From: JBDKVA01 sp039679375
GTDB taxonomy: Bacteria > Bacillota > Clostridia > Acetivibrionales > DTU013
Length of the DNA stretch: 64,000 nucleotides
NCBI GenBank assembly: GCA_039679375.1
Contig: JBDKVA010000102.1
Coordinates: 1-64,000 of the forward strand
Reading direction: 5' to 3'
Below, piece by piece: positions 8,657 through 17,330 of this stretch (position 1 is the first letter of the stretch; every line of letters begins with the position of its first letter). Position numbers and translations under genes: made by a program. Under the pieces are notes generated by a model. The model saw nothing but the letters and a program-made list of their open reading frames with translations, did not search any database and was not told where the DNA came from.

Positions 8657-9532
8657 TCACCCTTTAATAGAGCCAAGCATAACGCCTTTCACAAAATACT
8701 TCTGTATATACGGATATACAAGCAATATCGGAAGTACTGCAACCACTATGGTTGCATATCTTATTGCCACGCTGAGGCCGGGCCTTATATCTCCGGCGGA
8801 CTGTGCCTGCCTCAATGTATCATTCTGCAGCACAATATGTGTCAATGTAATGGTAAGAGGATACAGTTCCTTTTTGTTGATATACATAAGCGCATTGAAG
8901 TAGTCGTTCCAATGGAACACTGCATAGTAAAGCGCTATTATGGCCAGGCCCGCTTTGGATAATGGAAGTATTATCCTGAATAGAACAGATAAATCCGATG
9001 CACCGTCAATTTTAGCCGACTCTTCCATACTGTCAGGTATTGTCATGAAAAAGCTTCTTAGTATTATCAAAAACCATGTCATTATTGCAGTAGGTATGAT
9101 CAGACCCCATCTATTGTCGGTCAGACCCAGTTTGTTTACTACTAAATACGTAGGAATGATACCGCCTTGAAAAAACATTGTAATAGTGACCATTAAAAGA
9201 AAAAACTTTTTGAATACGAATTTCTTTCTTGCCAAAGGGTATGCTGCGAAAACAGTGAGCGCCATATTAACGAATGTACCGACAATAGTATAGAACAGGG
9301 TATTGGCATATGTATTCCATATGTCGGGATAATGTAAAACCTCCTTATATGAATCCAGGTTGACATCTCTCGGCAACAGCATTGTTTTTCCAGCCATAAT
9401 AGCATCGGAGCCGCTTATGGATACTATGAAAACATACCAGAAAGGATACAGGGTAGCACCGGCAATCAACAATAGCAATATCACATTTAATACCTGGAAT
9501 ATTTTTTCACCTCTGGACTGAACCATACCCAT
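8657..9532 (-). CDS. Carbohydrate ABC transporter permease, LplC/YtcP type
   Basis: 291 residues, six membrane segments. Carries the permease coupling loop EESAKIDGASDLSVLFRIILPLSK (EAA-type signature EexAKIDGA-x(8)-IlP) near residue 190, which docks on the ATPase. The C terminus KYFVKGVMLGSIKG is the usual end of this subfamily. The gene follows the LplB-type permease by 13 bases and precedes the binding-protein gene, so the three make one importer. Start ATG 9532 after GGGGGTGG. Confidence 0.92.
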   Translation of the reverse strand: MGMVQSRGEKIFQVLNVILLLLIAGATLYPFWYVFIVSISGSDAIMAGKTMLLPRDVNLDSYKEVLHYPDIWNTYANTLFYTIVGTFVNMALTVFAAYPLARKKFVFKKFFLLMVTITMFFQGGIIPTYLVVNKLGLTDNRWGLIIPTAIMTWFLIILRSFFMTIPDSMEESAKIDGASDLSVLFRIILPLSKAGLAIIALYYAVFHWNDYFNALMYINKKELYPLTITLTHIVLQNDTLRQAQSAGDIRPGLSVAIRYATIVVAVLPILLVYPYIQKYFVKGVMLGSIKG

Positions 9533-9545
9533 TCAGACCACCCCC

Positions 9546-10511
9546 TTACCATAAACCGCTTTCGGTGTATTTATTTGATAATTTGTTTCCAATAACCAAC
9601 AATACAAATCCTATTACAGACTGAAAAACATTGACGGCCGTAGCAAAACTATAATTTGCATCTACTATTCCTTTCCTGTAGACAAATGTTGATATGACAT
9701 CTGCAGTGCTGTATATTGCAGGATTGTACATGAGCAGTATGCTTTCAAATTCAACATTAAGTATACTTCCCAGCTTTACAAGGAACATGATGACTATAGT
9801 ATTTGTTATGCCCGGAATAGTGATGTATCTAACCTGCTGTAATTTTGTCGCTCCGTCTATTATCGTAGCCTCATACTGCTGTACATCTATAGTGGTAAGC
9901 GCGGCTAAATAAATTACAGCATCCCATCCAAGCATCTTCCAGGTGTACATTATCGTGTATATGAAAGGGAAGAATTTTGGTTCAGCCAGGAAGAATACAG
10001 GCTCGAGCCCTAGACCGGTGATTATTTGATTTACAATTCCCGTTGATGGCGAAAGAAAATTCATAAAAAGTCCTACCACAACCACCATGGATATAAAGTA
10101 CGGAAGATAACTGATAGTCTGTATTGTTTTTTTTAATTTGCTGTTTCTTACTTCGTTTAAAAGCAGAGCAAATATAATTGGCATCGGAAATGCAATCATT
10201 ATCTGATATAAATTCAACACAAGCGTATTTATTACTGTCCTGCTGAAATAAACCGAATTGAAGAAATCTATATAATGCTTTAAACCAACCCATTCCGATC
10301 CTTTAATCCCTTTTAAAGGATAATAGTCCATAAAGGAAATAATGATTCCATACATAGGCAGATATTTAAATATGATATAGTAGGCAAGCGGAAGAGAGAA
10401 AATCATAAGCATAAACCTGTCTCTATATAAATCCCTTTTCAACTGCCTTAATCTGCTTTGAAATTTTGTGCCCGGCTTCATGGATATAGAAGTGGCTGCC
10501 GTATTATCCAT
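9546..10511 (-). CDS. Carbohydrate ABC transporter permease, LplB/YteP type
   Basis: 321 residues from the ATG at 10511, preceded by GGAGGTAAAG; the frame is open further to 10565 without a ribosome site. Six membrane segments; coupling loop YEATIIDGATKLQQVRYITI about residue 215; N-terminal DLYRDRFMLMIFSLPLAYYI is typical of LplB. First gene of the minus-strand operon LplB-LplC-binding protein-TIM barrel. It is divergent from the AraC-type regulator at 10800, and the 288 bases between them should hold both promoters. Confidence 0.92.
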   Translation of the reverse strand: MDNTAATSISMKPGTKFQSRLRQLKRDLYRDRFMLMIFSLPLAYYIIFKYLPMYGIIISFMDYYPLKGIKGSEWVGLKHYIDFFNSVYFSRTVINTLVLNLYQIMIAFPMPIIFALLLNEVRNSKLKKTIQTISYLPYFISMVVVVGLFMNFLSPSTGIVNQIITGLGLEPVFFLAEPKFFPFIYTIMYTWKMLGWDAVIYLAALTTIDVQQYEATIIDGATKLQQVRYITIPGITNTIVIMFLVKLGSILNVEFESILLMYNPAIYSTADVISTFVYRKGIVDANYSFATAVNVFQSVIGFVLLVIGNKLSNKYTESGLW

Positions 10512-10799
10512 CTTTACCTCCATAACGAACGATATATAGTTTTGAGATGCATTTGGCTGAAACATATGCCCTGGTTACGAGATTATAATAGCAGGACCCG
10601 GTTTAAAATAAAATCGTATATTTTGTAAAACGTCTTATATTTTTTACAATGTTTAATATATGCGATTGCAGAAAAAAATACATATTTAACATTCAATTTT
10701 TTATGATACAATTAAAAGTGTAAAAAAGCCTATTCGAATTATAATTTTGTTGCAGCATTGCGGTTATCATGAATCCTTATATGCAGGTGATACAATTCT

Positions 10800-13157
10800 A
10801 TGATTAAATTAAATTTTAAAGCAAGTAGGATTCCATACCTGAATATCTTTTTGCGCAGGATTTTTTTCCTAAAAATACTGTTGGCTTCACTAGTTTTGGT
10901 AATAGCGCCCATCTCAGTCATCAGCGTTATTTATATTAATACTTTTGTGAACGGTATGCAGAAGGAAATAACAAATTCAAACCGGGTGCTGTTGAACAGA
11001 CTTTGTGATATTACCGAAGAGAGCCTTAATAGTGTAGAGAACGGGATATTGAATATATTGACTTCGGATGACGTATATTATGATCTGGATGGAGAGGATT
11101 ATTATACAAGAGTCCTGTTCGCAAAGCTTAGCCAGCGCCTGGGTAAAGTCAAAATAAGCAACAGTATTGTAAATGATCTGTTCATTATAGATAAGAAAAC
11201 AAATCTGGTGATATCTTCTAGTTCCATATATGACTTCGATTCTTTTTTTGGCGCGATCAACAGATATGAAAATCTGGATGTACAGTTCTGGAAGGATTAT
11301 TTCAAAGAAAATCTTTATAAAAACAGGAATATCATACCTGCATCATCAATCTCTGCAGCTTACAAACAGAACACGGGTAATCCCAACAGGGTTATAACTT
11401 TCTTCAGAGGGCTTTACCAGGTGCAGCAGGATCCCTTAAGAGTCTATGCAATAGTAATAAGCGAATCCCGGATTACCGACCTCATAAACAAGCTGAATAT
11501 TACAAAAAACGGACAGGTATATGTAGTTGACAGCTCAGGTAATATAATCACATCTACAGACAGCTCAAACAAGCTTTCTTCGCACATAAACAATGCGGTC
11601 CTCGGTGACCTGCAAAAAAACAGCAACAGCATTTCCGGGGAATTCAACAACGAAAAATACAGCATCATATCCTCGCCTTCATCCCGCTTCAACTTCACTT
11701 ATATAGCAGTCATACCATACAGGGAGCTTATCGATAAAAGCAGATACATTACCGGTATCCTCGAAATACTCGGTATAATAGTCCTGTTGCTCGGATGCAT
11801 TGCCGCTGTCATTATAAGCGGAAAAATGTACAAGCCTGTAAACTCGTTGGTTGAACAGATAAATAAAAACGCAAAAAATAATGTGCCGAAAAGTAAAAAT
11901 GAATTTGAATATATCAGCTCAAATATAGCAAATATACTGAACGACTCAAAAAATCTGTCCAGCGTGCTGAAAACCAGTCTTTCCTTCTCAAGGGAAAGCG
12001 TGCTGTCCAATTTTATAAACGGCAAATATAATTTTTATGACGATAACCCCGAAATACTGAAAAATTTCAAATTGGATATGCCAAAACAAAATTTTGTGGT
12101 CTTTGCCATAAAAATAAATAATTTTAAGGACTTCGAGGCTCGATACAATGAATATGAAAGGGAGCTTATGAAATTTTGCATAACTAACGTTTCGGAAGAA
12201 TTGGCATCTCCTTTCGGGATGTGCATTTCAGTTTCAAGCAGCCTTATGTGTCTTCTTTTAAATTTTGATACCCTTAAAGACGACAGCTGGCTGGTTAACC
12301 TGGGACATCAGATATGCCAAAGCATATCCACATATCTTGACTTTTCGGTAGCGATTGGAATAGGGAGCATAAAAAAGGATATTCACGATATAGCCAAATC
12401 GTATAAGGAAGCATGTGATTCACTTCTTCTGAGAAACGTAAATCCGGCCTCACATGTTATCGAGTACTACCAGGCGTCAACTCCAAGCGTAGACTATTAT
12501 TATCCTGTAGAAATGGAAACAAGCATAATAAACTCACTTAAAGCCGGTAATTATAATAAAGCAGTAAAAACAATAGAAATGGTTCTTAATGAAAATTTCA
12601 ACAGAAACATTCAATGCAGGGACATGAACTACATCCTGTCCGAGCTGCTAAGCGCAATAATAAAAACCGTGTATGAAACCGGCGGGAAGATACAGGATAT
12701 TTTCAACCTGGAAATAAACCTGAATGACGGCCTGTTTGAAAATGAGACCTACGACCAGCTGGTTGAATGGTTTCAAAGTGTATGCAGCAGGCTTTGCAAT
12801 TATATAATAGAACAAAGGGAGAGCAACAACAAGGATGTCCTTAATAAAATCCTGGATTATATCTGCCGGAATTATAACAGGGATATTACGCTGGAAACCG
12901 TGGCAGACCAATTCAATATGTCCTATAGTTACCTGAGCCGTTACTTCAAACAGCAAACCGGCTTCAACTTTATATATTACCTGTACAGGTTAAGGATTGA
13001 CAAAGCAAAGGAGTTGTTGAAAAATTCCGGTTTTAAAATAACCCAAATAGCTGAAAATGTGGGCTTTAGTGATGTAAACAACTTTATCAGGATGTTCAAA
13101 AAGTATGAAGGAATAACTCCTGGAAAATATAGGGATATTGCAGCACATTTCGTTTGA
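10800..13157 (+). CDS. Membrane-bound AraC-family regulator with extracellular sensor domain
   Basis: 785 residues. Membrane segment about residues 24-47, extracellular dCache-like sensor about 48-308 (AIVISESRITDLINKL is a recognisable strand), second membrane segment about 313-337, a short HAMP-like helix, a central YesN-type region, and a C-terminal AraC DNA-binding domain (about 683-780) with both helix-turn-helices: ITLETVADQFNMSYSYLSRY and ITQIAENVGFSDVNNFIRMF. Proteins of this build sense a sugar outside the cell and activate the adjacent LplB/LplC importer, here divergently transcribed. A one-protein alternative to a YesMN two-component system. Confidence 0.88.
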   Translation: MIKLNFKASRIPYLNIFLRRIFFLKILLASLVLVIAPISVISVIYINTFVNGMQKEITNSNRVLLNRLCDITEESLNSVENGILNILTSDDVYYDLDGEDYYTRVLFAKLSQRLGKVKISNSIVNDLFIIDKKTNLVISSSSIYDFDSFFGAINRYENLDVQFWKDYFKENLYKNRNIIPASSISAAYKQNTGNPNRVITFFRGLYQVQQDPLRVYAIVISESRITDLINKLNITKNGQVYVVDSSGNIITSTDSSNKLSSHINNAVLGDLQKNSNSISGEFNNEKYSIISSPSSRFNFTYIAVIPYRELIDKSRYITGILEILGIIVLLLGCIAAVIISGKMYKPVNSLVEQINKNAKNNVPKSKNEFEYISSNIANILNDSKNLSSVLKTSLSFSRESVLSNFINGKYNFYDDNPEILKNFKLDMPKQNFVVFAIKINNFKDFEARYNEYERELMKFCITNVSEELASPFGMCISVSSSLMCLLLNFDTLKDDSWLVNLGHQICQSISTYLDFSVAIGIGSIKKDIHDIAKSYKEACDSLLLRNVNPASHVIEYYQASTPSVDYYYPVEMETSIINSLKAGNYNKAVKTIEMVLNENFNRNIQCRDMNYILSELLSAIIKTVYETGGKIQDIFNLEINLNDGLFENETYDQLVEWFQSVCSRLCNYIIEQRESNNKDVLNKILDYICRNYNRDITLETVADQFNMSYSYLSRYFKQQTGFNFIYYLYRLRIDKAKELLKNSGFKITQIAENVGFSDVNNFIRMFKKYEGITPGKYRDIAAHFV

Positions 13158-13244
13158 TACATTAGGACAGTGATACCTGCCATACCGCTTACTTTACCTA
13201 TAGTCAGAAGCCGTCGTCTACCCTTATGATATTTGAAATCTCAC

Positions 13245-13275
13245 AAAAAACGGCCTGTTCAAATGAACAGACCGC
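13245..13275 (-). terminator. Rho-independent terminator of the NlpC/P60 gene
   Basis: Minus strand: CGGTCTGTTC, loop ATTT, GAACAGGCCG, followed by TTTTTT. Ten-base stem with one G-U pair. It lies 20 bases past the stop of the hydrolase at 13295 and faces the 3' end of the AraC gene, so it may serve both. Confidence 0.85.
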
Positions 13276-13294
13276 TAAGGTTCTACTTTTGGTC

Positions 13295-14002
13295 CTACTT
13301 CAATACCCGTCTGGCTGTCATATAGGATCTCGAATAAAAGCCCGACGAAAGACTTGAAATTGTAACGCCTGAATGGCTTGAAGACGAGTGGATGAATTTC
13401 CCGCTGCCAATATATATTCCAACATGGTTTATACGGTTATTCCCGCCGTTTGTGTCAAAAAATACGATGTCGCCCGTCTGCAAATTCGCTTTCTTTATGT
13501 ATGTCCCATTTTTGGCCTGCATGGACGAGGTCCTGTTCAGCGTAATCCCAAAATTCTTGAAAACATATTTGACAAAACCGGAACAGTCAAATCCCTTTGT
13601 TGTGGTTCCGCCCCATCTATACCTTAAGCCCAGAAACTTTTTCGCGAAATCGATGACTTTCTGGCTTGGACGCATTGTAGCCCCTCTGTAGACTGTCGTC
13701 TTCCTGCCCATCAGCGAGTCCAATTTATCAAGTGTCTGCTTGCCTGCGATACCGTCAACCTGCAGTCCGTACTTTTTCTGAAAACTGATAACCGCATTTT
13801 CTGTGGTTTCTCCAAAGTATCCCGTTGGATTGATACTCATAAATCCCTTTGCCTTCAAATCCTTCTGAAGCTGGGATACCATATCGCCTCTCGTTTCTTT
13901 TTCCAGTATTACGCCGGAAGATGCAAACACTGTTTGAAAGGATAATAAGATTAGTAAAAGAAGTGCTGAAAATGATACTAGAAATTTACCTGCACGTGAC
14001 AT
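13295..14002 (-). CDS. Secreted NlpC/P60 peptidoglycan endopeptidase with PG-binding domain
   Basis: 235 residues. Start is the ATG at 14002, eight bases after GAGGAGG; the longer open frame to 14092 runs into the leader RNA. Signal peptide (about 1-29), peptidoglycan_binding_1 domain (about 35-95: GDMVSQLQKDLKAKGF, TGYFGETTENAVISFQKKYG), then NlpC/P60 domain (about 115-235) with catalytic Cys in FDCSGFVKY, His in NHVGIYIG and a third His in FIHSSSSHSG. It cuts stem peptides during wall remodelling. A ydaO c-di-AMP riboswitch precedes it, linking its expression to osmotic and wall stress, the usual arrangement for this riboswitch. Confidence 0.93.
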   Translation of the reverse strand: MSRAGKFLVSFSALLLLILLSFQTVFASSGVILEKETRGDMVSQLQKDLKAKGFMSINPTGYFGETTENAVISFQKKYGLQVDGIAGKQTLDKLDSLMGRKTTVYRGATMRPSQKVIDFAKKFLGLRYRWGGTTTKGFDCSGFVKYVFKNFGITLNRTSSMQAKNGTYIKKANLQTGDIVFFDTNGGNNRINHVGIYIGSGKFIHSSSSHSGVTISSLSSGFYSRSYMTARRVLK

Positions 14003-14149
14003 TACAAGGTCCTCCTCTTTTGGAACCGCTGAAATATCACATCCGATAGCCATTACCTCAACCGCACAAAAACCAATTCCCCGGAACTCCATTTATCGAA
14101 GCCACATTATACAGGCATCTCAACATAATAGCGATCCGATGCAATATTC

Positions 14150-14276
14150 CTGCCGTTTAATTTTAGCCTGCGAGGTTAGTTGACGGGTTAGGTAAAAGAG
14201 TACACCCTGCCATTTACACGGCCTCACCCCAAAAGCAGCTCGTCCCCCGTTCTTCATTACTGAAGATTCGGCTTTA
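14150..14276 (-). ncRNA. ydaO/yuaA cyclic di-AMP riboswitch
   Basis: Minus strand from 14276 down to 14150 carries the conserved blocks of RF00379: GCCGAATCTT, GGGGGACGAGC, TTTTGGGGTGAGGC, a variable arm GGGTGTACTCTTTTACC, and the nearly invariant CCCGTCAACTAACCTCGCAGGC. It lies about 150 bases before the start of the NlpC/P60 hydrolase, its classic target. Such switches turn off expression when c-di-AMP is high. I did not find a clear intrinsic terminator between aptamer and start codon, so the read-out may be a weaker terminator or translational. Confidence 0.9.
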
Positions 14277-14280
14277 AAAT

Positions 14281-14304
14281 ATTTTACCATAATGCTGGTA
14301 AAAT
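14281..14304. promoter_or_regulatory. Perfect 9-bp inverted repeat at the riboswitch promoter
   Basis: ATTTTACCA-TAATGC-TGGTAAAAT, immediately upstream of the riboswitch in the minus-strand direction, where its promoter must lie. Perfect dyad of 9-bp arms suggests a protein operator overlapping the promoter, a second control layer on the hydrolase. Confidence 0.5.
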
Positions 14305-14503
14305 GAAAACCCTTAATGATTTACATAGAAAACAATGATATGTTAACCTTCTCCAATATCGGATCCGATACAGGCAAGGTCACATACAGAAATGTGTATG
14401 TCCTATTCATTAGAGGTAACTTGCCGGCAAAATGTTCCCGTTTTATCGGAATATGCTCACAGGTAATATATGACTTTTCACTGATCGCCACTATGACATC
14501 TGT

Positions 14504-16069
14504 CTACTTTCCAGAGCTTAATAATTTGTCAATATCGCTCAGTATCTGATCGATTTGTTCATAGGATGCGCCTTCCTTTTTGGCTTCCTGAAGTTCATCC
14601 CTGGAGAGGGCGTATTGCTGCATATCGTAATGAAGTATCCCCATCATATAGTGGCCGTCTGCCGGATTCAGTAAAATAAGGCTCCTGCAATGCTCCACCG
14701 CTTCATCATATTTGCTGCTCAAGGCTTCCGCTTTGATGAGAGTCAATAAAACCGAACTCGTTAAATCTTTATCTTCCAATAGAGGCAGCACTTCTTCCGC
14801 CTTCGCCTCCGTATTGGCCCAATCCTGCGCTTCGTCATACTCCGCCAGTTCATTAATTTCCACCAGGACTTTGTTCCGCTTGCTGCCAAAACCATATGCA
14901 ATCCCTGAAAATGCAACCGCTGCTGTCACAACAAGATACAAATACCTGTTAAAATACCATTGCCTCTTTTCTGTCTTTGAAACGATTCCGGAAGCCAAAA
15001 AGCCGCCAATGAGTCCTCCGATATGTGCAAAATTGTCGATGCCGGTTCTTGAAAATCCATATGCCAGGTTTATAAATATCGTGATGAAAATACTTCGTCC
15101 GAAATAAACCCTAAATAGCGACGGCCTCTCAAGGCCAAAATAGAGCAGTGTCCCAAGCAGTCCAAAAATCGCGCCTGACGCTCCCACACCGGGATTCGTC
15201 GAAAACATGAAGCTTAATATGTTGCCCAGAATCCCCGCAACAAAATAGACGATAAAAAACCTGAAACGGCCAAAGAGCTTTTCTGTACTCATGCCTATCA
15301 CATACAGGGAGTAGCAGTTGACAAGCAAATGAATTTCATTCGCATGCAAAAAGACCGGCGTAATAAATCTCCAATATTCGCCCTTTATAATATTGTAATT
15401 AAGCTTTGCCCCAAAGGTCAGTAAAAGCTCGTCATAGCTTACTCCCGACTTCAGTGAATAGATGCGTATAAAAACAGCAACAGCAATATTGATTGCAATC
15501 AATGTATAGGTCAATACGGGCACCTTGACCTTGAACTCCATTTTATAGTCCTTTGATTTTTGCATGACCAAATCATTTATTTCATTTATTAAGGCCGGAT
15601 CAGTCTCCTCAGGGAACCCGCTTTCAAAGATCCTGCCTACCTCCCTGGATATCCCGCAATCAAACACCGGCACAGTGAAATGTTTGCTGATAGACCTGTT
15701 TGATAAATCTACGCTGAAGCATTTTATATATTTTTTTGCCATTACATTTTGGAATTGGTTTGTTACGATGGCATCCTGTTTCTCTTTTCCGGGCGTTGCA
15801 TCAAATATAAAAATCTCGAAAAAATAAGCAGACCCGCTTTTTAACCCGGCTAGCGTTTCACAGTTGTGCGTAAGCCTGGCGGCGATCTCTTCATCAGTAA
15901 AATGATCACCGTCAAGTAATTCAATGATGATCTCATCGCCAAAAGTTTTTTTCGTCAGAATACTAAGCGTATTACTGATGCTCATCCTGCCCTCTTCGTC
16001 GGTTAAAGGCATATAATCCTTCTTACCGATCATATTCTTCATGAATGCATGTATAAATCCTGTTTTCAC
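14504..16069 (-). CDS. Rhomboid family intramembrane serine protease with TPR tail
   Basis: 521 residues from a GTG at 16069 (seven bases after GAGGAG); an upstream TTG overlaps that ribosome site. An N-terminal soluble domain (about 1-180) precedes six to seven membrane segments. Catalytic Ser is in GVGASGAIFGLLG and the His in FAHIGGLIGGFLAS; the oxyanion Asn-bearing HLLVNCYSL is present. The C-terminal 130 residues read as TPR-like helices (AEEVLPLLEDKDLTS, EAVEHCRSLILLNPADGHY), as in B. subtilis GluP (YqgP). Cleaves membrane substrates within the bilayer; substrate unknown. Monocistronic, upstream of the NlpC gene. Confidence 0.9.
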   Translation of the reverse strand: MKTGFIHAFMKNMIGKKDYMPLTDEEGRMSISNTLSILTKKTFGDEIIIELLDGDHFTDEEIAARLTHNCETLAGLKSGSAYFFEIFIFDATPGKEKQDAIVTNQFQNVMAKKYIKCFSVDLSNRSISKHFTVPVFDCGISREVGRIFESGFPEETDPALINEINDLVMQKSKDYKMEFKVKVPVLTYTLIAINIAVAVFIRIYSLKSGVSYDELLLTFGAKLNYNIIKGEYWRFITPVFLHANEIHLLVNCYSLYVIGMSTEKLFGRFRFFIVYFVAGILGNILSFMFSTNPGVGASGAIFGLLGTLLYFGLERPSLFRVYFGRSIFITIFINLAYGFSRTGIDNFAHIGGLIGGFLASGIVSKTEKRQWYFNRYLYLVVTAAVAFSGIAYGFGSKRNKVLVEINELAEYDEAQDWANTEAKAEEVLPLLEDKDLTSSVLLTLIKAEALSSKYDEAVEHCRSLILLNPADGHYMMGILHYDMQQYALSRDELQEAKKEGASYEQIDQILSDIDKLLSSGK

Positions 16070-16112
16070 GATATATCTCCTCAACCTGTGTTATTTAATC
16101 AGGTACCCACTT

Positions 16113-16276
16113 ATTATATCATGATTTCCGCAGAAATCATGATATAATTGCCCATGCGCGTTTCGGCGCCATGGCCCTTTGGCCGAAAATTTCGCGCGGG
16201 CGGCTAATTCCCGCGGAGCGATATAATGTATCTGGATTTTAGCTTATCGGCAGATACATTATATCATTTCCGTTCT
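16113..16276. repeat. Composite palindromic element with three hairpins and flanking direct repeats
   Basis: Three dyads in a row: a perfect 16-bp pair at 16113-16128 and 16133-16148 with a 4-base loop; a GC-rich hairpin about 16155-16196 (GCGCG TTTCGGC ... GCCGAAA ... CGCGC); and a perfect 15-bp pair at 16220-16234 and 16251-16265. The outer ends repeat ATTATATCAT-(GA)-TTTCCG in direct orientation (about 16113-16130 and 16259-16272). The GC-rich core differs from the AT-rich flanks. It lies between the divergent rhomboid and APH-like genes. Looks like a non-coding mobile or REP-type unit. Confidence 0.6.
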
Positions 16277-16431
16277 GTACATGGTATATGTCCCAATATT
16301 ATGCATTTTACACAATCAGGGCAGTTTTTTGCCGTGCAGGGTTAAAAATAATAACAATATTATGCAAACTTCATAAACCTTAAGCGTATAATGTACTACG
16401 CGTTTCTTTTTGTTAAGTAAAGGAGTATAGC

Positions 16432-17235
16432 ATGAAAAAGGGTAAATTAATAGGCCGGGGTATGACAGCCGAGGTATATGAATGGGGACCTGACAAAGTT
16501 TTGAAACTTTACTACCATCGTATCGGCGAGGAATGGATAAAGCAGGAAGCCAGAATAGGAATGGCAGTTCATGAGGCCGGGGTACCTTCACCGACAGTAT
16601 TTGAAATAATTGATTTGGATGGCCGTAAAGGGGTCATTTTTCAGAAGATTTCCGGCAGTACCATGCTTATGCATTTTATTACAGAACCCTGGAATTTGAA
16701 CCATTATGCAAAACAACTGGCAGACCTTCAATTTAGAATTCATCAATTTTCAGCAAACAATTTACCTTCCCAGCAAGAAAAATATGAGTTCCGGATAAAA
16801 TGCTCTGCAAAGATACTGGGCGATAAGGAACAATTAATAATCGACTACCTTAAAAGCCTGCCTGACGGCAACAGTGTCTGTCATGGTGACCTTCATTTTA
16901 ATAACATTATCATCTCAGGCAATAATCCGGTTCCTATTGACTGGACGAATGCATATCAGGGAAATCCCATGAGCGATTTGGCAAGGACATACCTGATGAT
17001 GACTTCACCAGCAAAGCCTCCCTTGATTCCTGATGTGGTAACGATGCCGATGCAGTACGTAAAATGGTCATCATACAGAGCCTATCTAAATGAATATTTG
17101 ATGCTTTCAGGGGCAAGTTCCAAAGATATCGACGCCTGGATACTTCCTACAGCTGCCGCCAAGCTTAAGGACAGGATGCCCGGAGAAGAAAAGTGGCTGA
17201 TGGGCATTATCAACAGGCGTATAATGCTGCTTTAA
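16432..17235 (+). CDS. APH/choline-kinase-like phosphotransferase
   Basis: 267 residues; ATG after AAAGGAG. Kinase landmarks: glycine loop GRGMTAEVYEWG (residues about 8-19), Lys in VLKLYY, catalytic loop VCHGDLHFNNII (about 155) with the Asp base, and the metal-binding PIDWTNAYQGNP (DxD/DW motif). The family phosphorylates small hydroxylated molecules such as aminoglycosides, choline or homoserine; substrate not predictable here and resistance should not be assumed. Just upstream of the acyl-condensing cluster, 95 bases away, but with its own -10 (TATAAT near 16388), so probably separate. Confidence 0.8.
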   Translation: MKKGKLIGRGMTAEVYEWGPDKVLKLYYHRIGEEWIKQEARIGMAVHEAGVPSPTVFEIIDLDGRKGVIFQKISGSTMLMHFITEPWNLNHYAKQLADLQFRIHQFSANNLPSQQEKYEFRIKCSAKILGDKEQLIIDYLKSLPDGNSVCHGDLHFNNIIISGNNPVPIDWTNAYQGNPMSDLARTYLMMTSPAKPPLIPDVVTMPMQYVKWSSYRAYLNEYLMLSGASSKDIDAWILPTAAAKLKDRMPGEEKWLMGIINRRIMLL

Positions 17236-17256
17236 GTTTGATTTCATCATTTTACA

Positions 17257-17287
17257 GTAACACTTGAATAAATACTTCCATAATATA
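17257..17287 (+). promoter_or_regulatory. Sporulation-type promoter A (GTAACA-N15-CCATAATATA)
   Basis: GTAACA at 17257, then exactly 15 bases, then CCATAATATA ending 17287, 43 bases before the first condensation gene. It contains AC-N17-CATAATATA, fitting the Bacillus sigma-K consensus (AC, 16-17 bases, CATAnnnTA). The same motif with identical spacing occurs at 21231 and 21785. Confidence 0.65.
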
Positions 17288-17330
17288 ATATAGCAATACA
17301 TTATGTTAAGAAAAATCGGGGTAATCAAAT

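Noticed and set aside
16432..17235. Calling the APH-like gene an antibiotic-resistance determinant
   Set aside because: The fold covers many metabolic kinases; nothing in sequence or context indicates aminoglycosides.
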